Of a stretch of 64,000 bases of DNA, positions 12,012 through 21,809 are shown piece by piece (the first letter of the stretch is position 1; every line of letters begins with the position of its first letter). Origin of the DNA: Monilinia fructicola (Eukaryota; Ascomycota; Leotiomycetes; Helotiales; Sclerotiniaceae); the NCBI GenBank assembly GCA_008692225.1, contig VICG01000009.1:1240001-1304000 (forward strand), written 5' to 3'. The notes below the pieces were generated by a model. It was not told the origin of the DNA and searched no databases. It saw only the letters and a program-made list of their open reading frames with translations. The position numbers were made by a program, and so were the translations under genes.

Positions 12012-12667
12012 TAAGTCTTACAACCGGGAACCCCGGTATGATTCCACGGCCGATGATTTTATTTACGAGTAATTACAGTACAAGTACCTCCCGCGTTATT
12101 CCTCCACTGACTTTGGCCGAAGACCTTTGACGACGATTCTGAAATGAATTAAACACGTTCATTCCGTGCGGTGGTCAAAGTCACACGGATTTACCAGCCT
12201 ATCTGGTAATAAATCTAATTTCGGGAGCCAACAAACTTTCTGGTGGCTGACATTTTGACGCACCGTCCCGCGTGCTGTACAGGCCAAATCCTTCGTGTAT
12301 TTTGGCTGCAAGGCTAGAGCTCTATCCTTTGTTTACCACAGGTAGTCGCCCTTTGAACTTGAAAGAGAAGCCTATAGGCATAATGAAGAAAAATGGCCTA
12401 CGATTTTCACGTACCATATCTCTAGATCGCCTAGTGGAAGATATTTAGCGGGCCAGCTGAAAGCCTAAATCTAAAAGTGGGATCAATATTCAGGGGCGAT
12501 CGGGACGAAATTAGGCCAAACCGGTAATAGCTCAGTAGCTTAGTGTCTACGTTGGTAATTTCAAGGCTTTGAAGCACTTCAGACTTAAGTCGATTGTCTG
12601 TTTACCAATCTCAAATTTATATCCCTAGGCTGAGTTCTATCTACCAATGCAAGAACCAGATTAGAAA

Positions 12668-12847
12668 CTATCCAATGCCCCCACTAACGTAGTAAATACC
12701 AGATGTATCCATTCCATCGGATCCTCCGAGTCCATGAGGGTCCAGTCCTTCAAAATCGTGAAAAGAGGCGTCGACAAGATGGGGACTCTGTGCAGCCAAC
12801 TGGCCGAGTAGGCGCAGTGCTAGGAAAACGTTCAATAGTTTTGACAT
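12668..12847 (-). CDS. Small secreted protein, unrecognised
   Basis: A single-exon frame of 59 residues. Residues 1-20 form a clear signal peptide (MSKLLNVFLAL, ending about GQLAAQ), and the mature 39 residues are rich in Gly, Asp and His with no cysteine. It starts 102 bp from, and is transcribed away from, the mucin-like protein gene. I do not recognise the family. Lack of cysteine separates it from the usual cysteine-stabilised effectors. The size is small enough for a chance frame, but the textbook signal peptide on a divergent promoter makes it more likely real. A further 3' exon is possible. Confidence 0.5.
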   Translation of the reverse strand: MSKLLNVFLALRLLGQLAAQSPHLVDASFHDFEGLDPHGLGGSDGMDTSGIYYVSGGIG

Positions 12848-12949
12848 GATTGTATAATGAGGTATAATATATAGTTCGTGCTTTGCAATTCTCACATTCG
12901 GTTTACTTGTTCACTGGCGATTTACCTGCAATCCATTCTATTTGTCAAG
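12848..12949. promoter_or_regulatory. Bidirectional promoter of two secreted-protein genes
   Basis: Only 102 bp separate the two divergent start codons. It contains the TA-rich stretch GGTATAATATATAG (about 12861-12874), which could serve as a TATA-like element for either side. No other site is recognised. Confidence 0.5.
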
Positions 12950-15739
12950 ATGAAGTCATTCGCTTGTTTTCCAGTCATCTTTTTAGCACGTTTTGCCCTT
13001 TCCGAAAACCTTCCCTCTTGTGCCCCTCAAATCAAGTATTGTGTATTGGTATGTTAGCAAGTTTCAACGTGTGTCCGGTCTAGCTGATTAGGAAACAGGA
13101 TGATTCCCTTCAATCATTAAGGAATCAAACTACCTCTGGTCCTCAGTTCTGTGACAAATATCTTGAAGATGATAGCATCAGCCTTCCCCCTTATGTCCCC
13201 GCGACAGCTTCAGCATCTGGTATTTCTTCTGCTTGCTCATGCTTGATTGAGGCTCAGTCTACATCGAAGCCCGCTGTTTCTACAAATTCGTCATACATTA
13301 TAGGATCTGCCGGTTCTTCGATCTCCACGACAGAAGTTCCTTCCCATGAAACAACTACTGTCCCAGCTCGATCACCGGTCATAGTGACCGGCTCACCTTC
13401 GTTTACTCCAATCACCCCCCAATCAGTGATCGAATACACTACCTCGACCATGTACGCCCTCTCAACGTATACTACACGTGAGAGTGGACAGGTGATTACT
13501 AAGACCTTGTCTGTGGTTGATACAACTACTGTTTATCCTACTACACAAGTAATCACTCGGATTGCAGATCCGCAGCAAACGGTGCCGGTTCAATATATAA
13601 CATCAGCCGTGCACACTTTATCCACCTACACAAATTCCGGTGGAGATGTCGTCACAAAAACTATTGTAGACTACACAACAGTATACGCCGTCACTGGAGA
13701 GTCCTCTCCAAATTCTCAGGTGCTAGGAGAGTCTGCAAGTGCGTACATAACCCAAAATGAGACTTCAACAGCCTACAAGTTCTCTACCTATACGACTTTT
13801 GGGCAGACAGTCACAGAAACGGTCGTGGATTATACAACTGTTTGGCCTGTTATAGAAACAATAGCCCCCGCTCCACACCCCGCCATCGAATATACAACCT
13901 CAACTATATACATCCTCTCAACTATCACATACATAAATAGTGGAAAAACTTTCACTGTTACTGGTACTGTAGTTGACACTACTATTTTGCCCTCTACAAA
14001 GTCGTATCCTCCTCATCAAATCATACCAGCATTGAGCACCCCCTCTTCGGTGAGCTTAACAGATACCAAACCTCGTCATTCCCGCACGGGATACACAAAG
14101 GGCCCACAGGCTACACAGCCCTATCCATTTACAAATTCTACTTCGTCATACGTACCTACCGCAAGTGGGAGTATCTTTCTTGCATCTGCGTCGGGAACGG
14201 CATATTCCTCCTCGGTTAGGTACCCCATTAGCAACTCTACACTCCCGCACGCTCCGTTAGGAACTGGATACCCCTTGAGAAATTCTACGGTTCCTCAGAC
14301 TCCTCTGGGGACTGGATTTCCCTGGAGAACTTCTACACTTCCACACGCTCCCTTAGGAACTGGATATCCGTTGAATAACTCTACAGTCTCGAGGCTTCCT
14401 CAAGAAACTGCATATTCAACTTCCTATCCAGTGTTGAACTCAACACGTTTGCAACTTCCTACGGGAACTGGACTATCAGCATCTTCAACAGCCTATTTGA
14501 TGCCTAATTCTACAAGATTAGTTGCTTCAGCAGCAACGGGATATTCAATTCCAGGAAATCTCACTACCTCATATCTTCCTTCGGGAACTGGAATTCGAGT
14601 CCCAGTAAACTCCACTACCTCACATGTTCCCCTGCGTACTGGATATCCAATCCCAATAAACTCAACTGCGGCTAGTGTCTCTCCAACCAGCAATTCTAGT
14701 CTCGAAATAGGCAATAGCTCTTCAGAATTGACAGGGACGATTGGAACAATCTCAATCACAAGCGCCTCGCCAACAATATCCAGCTCCTCCCTCCCTTCTG
14801 CAACTGCATTTTGCAGCACAGACGAGGTAGCTTTATTATTTGCGGCATCTGGAACTCCAGTGACCTCTTACTGCAGTAGCCTTCTATCTATTCAGCCTAC
14901 TTTCGTAGATGGCGGTTACACATTCGTTACAGAGACCGCTTATACGACTAGAACTTCCACAGTCGCTCCCGCAAGTGTAACGGTGTTCAAGAGAAGTACA
15001 GAATTGGACTCATATCCATTTACATCTACCTACGATTTGAATCAACAATCATCAGCCTGCAGTTGCCTCTCCATTCAAGCTGTCGAAACCTCCGTGACGA
15101 AAACAATAACAGTTCCTGCGCAATCTAGAATTGTTACATCCACTACAGCATGCACACCAATTCCTACGCAGGCAGTTGTCAATGGGGATTTTGAAACCGC
15201 AACATCTGGATCTTATGGAACTCCGTGGACTCTCAGTTCTTTAGCCTACGTTGAATCTTCTAACAATAATGCGTTCCCATCGTACGCTGGCACCGAATTC
15301 GCGTAAGTTGTTCCTCTCCCTTTACTCGCCTCTTCAATTATCATTGAAACCAAAATTAACATTCCCTAGTGTCATTTACGGAAACGCCGGAAGTACCGGA
15401 AGCATAAGCCAATCACTATCCACATTAGTCCCCAATCAGTCCTATACTCTCACCTACTACATGCGCATCATGGGAGCAATCTCCCTGCCCACATCTACAT
15501 GTGTATTGACCGCTTCCATAGGCGGAACAGTCGTGGACACATTGACTATTTCATATAGCAATATTGCTACATATAGAACATCATACGTTCAGCGCACCGC
15601 AAGCGTAGTCGCGACGTCTCAGACGGACACTCTTAAATTCGCATTTAGTTGTGGCGTTAGTGGTCGTTCGTTGGTGGATCTGTTGTTAGATAATATTTCG
15701 ATGGTGGGGGCGGGGAACTCTTGTGGGGTTGCGCCTTAG
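12950..15739 (+). CDS. Secreted Ser/Thr-rich mucin-like wall protein with repeats
   Basis: Predicted secreted or cell-wall glycoprotein of about 890 residues. Exons: 12950-13048, 13099-15302, 15370-15739; introns 50 and 67 bp. The start at 12950 gives a signal peptide (residues about 1-19), followed by a short Cys-containing head (LPSCAPQ ... FCDKYL ... CSCL). Residues about 146-330 hold four roughly 50-residue repeats with cores like YTTSTMYALSTYT and DYTTVYAV. Residues about 400-535 hold shorter repeats built on NSTxPxxPLGTGYP, each with an N-glycosylation NST. The C-terminal 160 residues begin NGDFE and read as a galactose-binding-like beta-sandwich of the CBM4/9 kind, through the last intron. 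There is no clear GPI-anchor tail. The architecture suggests a heavily O-glycosylated stalk carrying a carbohydrate-binding head; adhesion or wall function is inferred. Confidence 0.85.
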
Positions 15740-16700
15740 AGGTCCGGCTTTAGCCGGGTGTTTAACGAATACCTAGGTAATCGGTGGGCATTAGCGAGGA
15801 GTTTAACGAGTAGGTAGTCAACACCGGATAAGTAATTATTAATATACTCATTTCATCACATATACTCTCATAAGCCTCATCACAAGTTCGTGACCTCGTT
15901 TGCTCAATTCGCTTTTTAGCACTAGATCTCCTGTTTCCCTTGATCATTTCTTACTTACTCATTCATCTAGCTTCGTGCTTCGTTGTTTGATACATCGAAT
16001 TACTAAATACCCGCGCCGTTCATATCCTGACCTCATTCGGTGAAAGCAATATCTGAGGTGTAGGATTTGTAGATTCGGATTGGATGGGAAGGAGGTGGAG
16101 AGTATGTATTTGGGGTTTGGGATTTGCTTTGACGGTTTATTGGGTAGAATGGATGGTAGGGTGGTCCATACTCGGTATATCTCTTGAAATTATTTGCTTG
16201 TGTATTGGAGCGAACGCTCCTATGTTCATAGGATGTTCTGGCCAGATTGGGACCAGTTAGTCATCAACTCCGACAGTCATATGGCCGATGATTCACTCGC
16301 TATTGTGGACAGATCCTGCGTATCGATAACGGCGAAATTCTTGATGATATTCTACAAATAAAGTCCCTACTATGCCTTCGCAAGCACCTGGAACGAAGGC
16401 TATATTAAGCAGCGTCGTTTTGTCTCTCGCCAATTCCTTGAGACAGCATCAGCACAAGCAAAAATCTATATCGTTGTTCGGTTGATTCCTGTTCCGCCAT
16501 AGTTGGCACCATCATTTGGAATTGTAGTGGACTAATAGTTCATCTATTACAAGATGAAGAATGATAACATGGCAAAATCAGCTTCATTTGCTCAATTATC
16601 TACCTATGCGAAAACACACGGGTTCCTTGACCACCGATTACCAAAGTACAAAAGCCACAAGTTGCTCATAAGTCTTTTCATTTGTATCCCCAAAATCTCT
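15740..16700. other. Intergenic spacer
   Basis: This 961-bp stretch lies between the mucin-like gene and the decayed TPR gene. I see no supported gene. A small perfect palindrome, GGAGCGAACGCTCC, sits near 16207-16220. Confidence 0.55.
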
Positions 16701-18170
16701 TCAAGTGTCTGTCCTGGCCTCAGCTATGTTGCGCGCAGATAGAGCTTCTCCAAGATGGTCTGCTACTTTTTCATCCCTTCCTAGTTTCCCATATGCTACA
16801 TATGATCGGAAGTGAGCCAATGCTAAGTATCCTTGCCCAAGCTTCGGGCAGGATGCATGATTGATGCATTCTTGCAAGTATATCCTGGACATGAAAATTT
16901 CAGCGGATGTATTTTCACGTATGTGGAGGCTTGAGCTTGACTTGTAGTGCATCAGATGGCTTCTTTTGAAGAAGGAGAAGCTTCCCAATTCGGCAGAGGG
17001 AGTCGCAGTTTTTGAAACGGCTCCCAAATTTTCTTCGGCGGAGTATCAGGAGCTTTTTGGTTAGCTTCCATGAATCCTCAAGGCGGCCTTGCTGTTCTCG
17101 GGCTATGCTTAAGACCTGCAAGCCACTGAACCGATTACCATACGACCAATGTACGGTGAAATGGGAAGTCTTACCTCGCACAATATGGCCTATCATCATT
17201 CAATAAATCATCGTCAGTTAAATTTTCAGTTCCTGGTACCTGTCTGTACATGTTCTCGGCTTCATCGGGCTTACTCATTTGTACCAGTAAAGCTGCAAGG
17301 TTGAAGTAGAAATCGTCTAGACGGTCATAGCCTATGCGCTTTCGGGATTCGAAGAATCTTTTTTGGTGCTCCATCGCGATATCTACCTGGCCCATTTCCA
17401 TGTAGGCAATACCAACATTGCTGATGCTAGCAGTGATCCTCCAGTCATTGAGCGTATTCTACTGCTACCGAGGGGTTTCCCAAATCTATCTGGATCAGAC
17501 CTTTGACATTGACAGCCGCAGCATATTGTAAAGTTTTGCGCAAGGAATGTTTCAAGGCAAGTGAAAGACAGGTCTCAATCATGTTCGCGCTATCACAGTA
17601 ATCCTCATTTTCACAAAGGTACCTATGTTGAGAGGTCAGCGAGATTTCTAGGTTGAGGTTATGTTATCATACCAAGAACATCAAAGCAGGAACGTGATCA
17701 AAGGGCGCACCATTATCTCATCAAGACTCGCTACAGAAGGATGATTACTAAGATGAATAACATGAGATATATATCGTCGACATAAATCCCATCTGTGATA
17801 TATAAAGCCACCAGCATCATCGGCCCAAGCAGTCGGAAACACTTTGAGCATCACCTTGATACAATACCGAAGATATCGCAGTCTATATGGACCTTCCCTA
17901 TCCTGTTGAACGGCAGCCTGAATTGACGACTCTAGAAAAAGGACTTTCGCGTCCGCATCTTCATGCAGAAGTTCGCATTGGAGCAAGATGTCTCGTGCGT
18001 CTCGGAACCTAAACAAGTCAGCAGCAGCTCCCATCTCGGGATATAAAAAGACCTTACTCCGACGCATTTTGCATGAACTTACACTCAGGAACCTCGTCAC
18101 AAGAGAGAAGACGCTCCGCACCTTCCACCAACATAGCTTCACTGATGTGGACCTAGTGGAAGAATGATAT
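16701..18170 (-). pseudogene. Decayed TPR-repeat protein gene, 5' end lost
   Basis: Minus-strand pieces together read as the C-terminal part of a fungal tetratricopeptide-repeat protein, the kind often found behind NACHT or NB-ARC domains. Recognisable fragments in order: VHISEAMLVEGAERLLS (about 18152-18100), FRDARDILLQCELL after an apparent intron, YLCENEDYCDSANMIETCL, GLIQIDLGNPSVAVEYAQ then a stop, ALNDWRITASISNVGIAYMEMG in another frame, LAALLVQMSKPDEAENMYRQ, and ALAHFRSYVAYGKLGRDEKV. The jump from GNPSVAVEYAQ to LNDWRITAS near 17455-17470 is a frameshift or small deletion within one TPR unit. No start codon or N-terminal domain is found; upstream lies an inverted-repeat element at 18195-18777. 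I infer a truncated remnant of a larger regulatory or nonself-recognition gene; the N-terminal domain type is unknown. Confidence 0.65.
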
Positions 18171-18194
18171 CAATCCCAGCAAGGCGGTGGAATT

Positions 18195-18777
18195 CCCTAG
18201 AGTACCAAAAATATGGCAATATGCCATATCTGATTTATGGCGTAATTCCATATTCAAAATAGCATTTTTGAGCATATTACGAGATTCCGGCTTATTCAAA
18301 CGTATTGCTTGATTAGTTTATAGTATTATTATTGTCGTTGTTGTTGTTAATAATAATATTAGAGGTATTTAGAATTTAAAATGGTTAATACGTTATTATG
18401 GAATAGGAGAACGGGGGGAGCTTTTCGAAATAGGGGGGTAAAAACGAGGTAGAAAGGCAATTCTTTAACAAATGAAATAATTTACTATTGATAAAATAAC
18501 AATGGTATTGATGGTATTGATGGTATTGATGGTATTGATGGTATTGAAGTAAAGTTGATGATGTTAAAGTGAAAATTGAAGAGTTGAAGTAGGATTGAGA
18601 ATGGTATACTAACATTTAACGCTATTTTAAAGCTAATATAGTATGGATTCCGAAAAATCTTTTAATGTGGAGGTTTTAAAGCTTCTACTATTATATGTAT
18701 AAGATATACGCTATAATAAGAGTTAGGGAGGATTCTACGATTATATGGCACACTGCCAGAAAATTGGTACTCTAGGG
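18195..18777. mobile_element. 583-bp AT-rich MITE-like element with about 40-bp inverted ends
   Basis: Left end at 18195 begins CCCTAGAGTACCAA; the reverse complement of the right end at 18777 begins with the same 14 bases. Similarity continues: after five mismatching bases both share TGGCA, then TGCCATAT, so about 40 bp of each end match at roughly 80 percent. Both ends are flanked by ATT (18192-18194 and 18778-18780), consistent with a 3-bp target duplication as in PIF/Harbinger-like elements. The interior is very AT-rich, codes for no transposase, and carries a TATTGATGG tandem array. It is therefore non-autonomous. It lies 25 bp upstream of the surviving exon of the TPR pseudogene, so its insertion may have broken that gene. 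Confidence 0.7.
18501..18547. repeat. Tandem 9-bp array inside the MITE-like element
   Basis: About five head-to-tail copies of GGTATTGAT, located in the middle of the inverted-repeat element. Copy number is likely to vary between strains. Confidence 0.9.
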
Positions 18778-18780
18778 ATT

Positions 18781-19566
18781 ACCGGGAAGCTTCTCGGGTG
18801 GCGGGATGAACAAGTTGATAATTGTCTGGGGATATTCGAAGGTATCGCCGTTATGGATCTGTAATTCTTTCTGGATGCTTGGAATGTTGTTTCAAGAAGT
18901 TATAGAGATATGGGAACCGGTGCTTGATCTGGCTTTTGGATTGTGCAGGTGGATTCACAAAAAGTGGCAATGCGAGTAATCAATGAATTTACTGATGATC
19001 CACGAGGAGAAATTGGGAGTCACGGAGAGTCATGATGTATCCCGATCATATGAATGGCATGAGCAAGATTCCTCTGGTGAGCACATGGTGATTAACGAAC
19101 AACCAACCATGCCACATGCTTTTTCGATGTTTCTATTGAATGCCCCCTCATACAATGCGCTGCGTTTGAGGTCTGAGGAGTCAGTTCATAGATCACCAAA
19201 TCAGAATATCTTGATGTTTCCACGGTCTTCATAACGTACAAACTGCGGAAAAGGCAGGTTTCCGGCTCCTTGGATGACCGTCTACAGCAAGCTTTGGCGA
19301 GCCTTCGGCTACAAAAGGCCCCTTGATCATACTGTAGTCGATCGGCAAAAGTACGGTAACCTCTTAAACAACTTTAGACCACCAGTGGACATTCTTGGTT
19401 TGGGTGGTGGGGCACGTATAAATCCCGGTCACCGTAATCTTTGATAAACTTCAATAAACATCCAAACTAGATTCTCTCTGACACTCACTCGCAGCAATCC
19501 AGATCGTTGAATTCATCCTTCTATTGTATTGCTTGCTCTTTGGTCTTTTATGAATCTTCGGACACG
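18781..19566. other. Intergenic spacer upstream of lipid-droplet hydrolase
   Basis: This 786-bp stretch has no supported gene. The last 150 bp are pyrimidine-rich with a TATAAAT-like motif near 19419 and probably form the promoter and 5' UTR of the hydrolase gene. Confidence 0.5.
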
Positions 19567-20868
19567 ATGCCTCAACAAATCTCATACCGTGCCAATTCAG
19601 ACTCTTCAACTGCCACATACAATCTCATATTCTTCATCACAGGCAATCCAGGATTGATAGGCTACTAGTACCTGGCTCCTCACTATGTCTATGTACTCAT
19701 ATTAACTGTCCTGCAGCTCGAGCTTTCTCTCAACACTCAACAATCTTCTCTCTTCATCCTCTGCCAAAGATTCAAATATCTATCATATTTTTGGTCAATC
19801 TCTAGCTGGTTTCGAGACTGATGATGTTCCTTCAGATTCTTTCAGCCAAACCCCATACTCATTAGAACAACAGATAGATCTTGTTCATAAATGTCTTCTA
19901 GAACAGATAAATTTCCCATCCACGCCATATAAAAATGTGATACTAATTGGGCATTCGGTGAGGCACTCAAACTCCATGAAATATTGCTCTAATCTCCCAG
20001 GTCGGGTCATATATACTTCTGGAAACTCTTTCCAAGCTTATTGCAGCATCTGAAGTCTCATCACCATCTGCAATACTATCGGGTATTCTTCTTTTCCCGA
20101 CAGTGACCCATATTTCGCATTCCCCTTCAGGCACCAAACTCACACCTTTAATGTCCATTCCGAATTTTCCAGTCCTAGCATCTTCTACTGCAAAAATGCT
20201 TCTGTATTGTGCTCCAAATGTTGTCCTGGATTTCCTAGTCAAGAAGGTCACTGGTATGCCGGATGAGGCAGCTAAAGTCACCACGAGTTTCTTGAGAAGC
20301 AAGAATGGAATATGGCAGGCTTTGTATGATCATGTGCCCTTAAATCCCAACAGTACTGATGAGGAGTATAGACACCTTGCACGCGACGAAATGAACACCA
20401 TAACGGAAGACAAATGGGACTCGGAAATATGGGGTGTTGAGCATTCTGAAGAATCCCAATCCGATATCACTCCGCCCAGGCTGATATTTTATTTTGGAGA
20501 AAATGTAAGACGCAAATTCTGTAATTTATATAACACTATATGAATATATACTAAGATTAAGCAGGATCACTGGGTAGCATCTCATACTCGTGATGCGCTT
20601 ATTGCTGCACGAGCTTCGCCCGTACCGACACCAACCTCTTCCACTACTTCCTTTTCAATCAAGGCATCTAATAAGCCAATAATGATGATTGATAACGAGG
20701 GAATTGACCATGGGTTTTGTATCAGTAAGTAATCACTTTCGTTTCGGGTTTTGGGCCATGAGAAGAAATAATGAAAACGTTTTGTTGATTGACCATGACG
20801 TAGATCATAGTGAAACGATGGCACATAAAGTGAAGGACTGGATTGATAAAATAGTTGAAGGCGTGTAA
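19567..20868 (+). CDS. Lipid-droplet-associated hydrolase family (LDAH-like) alpha/beta hydrolase
   Basis: Predicted serine hydrolase of the LDAH (C2orf43/UPF0554) family, found on lipid droplets; its physiological substrate is debated. Five exons join cleanly: 19567-19667, 19717-19957, 20001-20504, 20565-20724, 20804-20868, giving 356 residues, close to the family norm. Early strand and oxyanion loop: FFITGNPGLIGYY. Nucleophile elbow: GHSVGSY, Ser at about 114, split from its Gly by the second intron. A late strand gives FYFGENDHWV (Asp at about 283) and the histidine candidate is in IDHGFCI near residue 334. All three catalytic residues are present and no frame is broken, in contrast with both neighbouring pseudogenes. 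Confidence 0.85.
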
Positions 20869-21809
20869 CGGACGTTTAATCTGGTCCGCAAGCAAGCAAT
20901 ATTGCAAGATGAACAGTGAGTGGCCGTTCTGTACGCTAGCGATGAAATTTGGGAAGAAGCATAATACATCATCTTGCTCTAATGTCAAATTATCGGGCAA
21001 GCGCATTTCGAATTATGCTCCTGGAACCTCGTGTTGCCGCTACTCACGTGAACCTTGCCCTCGGGCCTTATTCCAAGATCCTCTTCGCATATATTATATA
21101 TCTTAACTGTGGTCATTTTCTTTATGCTAATACGTTATCTCCATTTAACTTGGCAGTTTCAGGTCAGTGGCTTTCGTCACTCAAAGGCGTAGGGCAAGTT
21201 GTCCAACGTAGTTCTTGCTCATCGCAAAGATTCTCATTTTTGATTTATGGCTGATTACGAATATGTATGTATAGATGTCTTGTGTTTAGATTGAGGCCAC
21301 TGCTTATGCAACGCTGAGAAGCAAACTCATTCGGTGACCAGAAGGAGCACAGGACCCTGCACAATATTAACACCTTATCTGGTGAAGTGCATGATCTTCT
21401 CACGGATAGCCCCCAAAAGCCTCTCGCATGGTGAGCCACTTCTTCAATTCTCACATAAGCAATGGTTTATTGAAGAACAATCATCTCGATGCTCATTGGT
21501 TGTCAGTATAAAATAGATGGCTTGTTCTTGTAGGGCTTTGAGCGTCTTTGGCATTTAACTGCTGATTGCGCTATGCTTATAATTTTGAGATCTTTGACCA
21601 AGCATATTACCTGGATGCGGCTCAAGAAGCTGGATGCTTTATGTTGTAGTGTTCTCAGCTGTGTTGATGTCGGGAAATGGATCATGTGATATTGAGTTGC
21701 TGTACTAGCTCCTCGAAGACGTCTATAAAGTCGTCCTCCATTCCATAGATTACATAGAGAATAACAGCTACGATACACCAACAAAAGCATTAAGTACTTA
21801 CACTTTAAA
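20869..21809. other. Intergenic spacer
   Basis: This 941-bp stretch lies between the hydrolase and the CorA-like pseudogene. Short frames exist on both strands, none recognisable. I see no repeat or RNA gene. Confidence 0.55.

Larger units (their letters stand above)
10748..12667. other. AT-rich intergenic region with repeats
   Basis: No gene is supported. The segment contains a TG/TATG-rich microsatellite (about 10966-11032), a tandem AGTTATTT array, a MITE-like inverted-repeat element (11871-12011) and a run of AG dinucleotides (about 11469-11482). A short run resembling the D arm of a tRNA (about 12527-12545) has no matching anticodon or T arm. Confidence 0.6.

Noticed and set aside
12527..12600. 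tRNA-like stretch (TAGCTCAGTAGC as in a D arm)
   Set aside because: No anticodon stem, no T arm with GGTTCGA-like loop and no acceptor pairing; the match is limited to about 12 bases.
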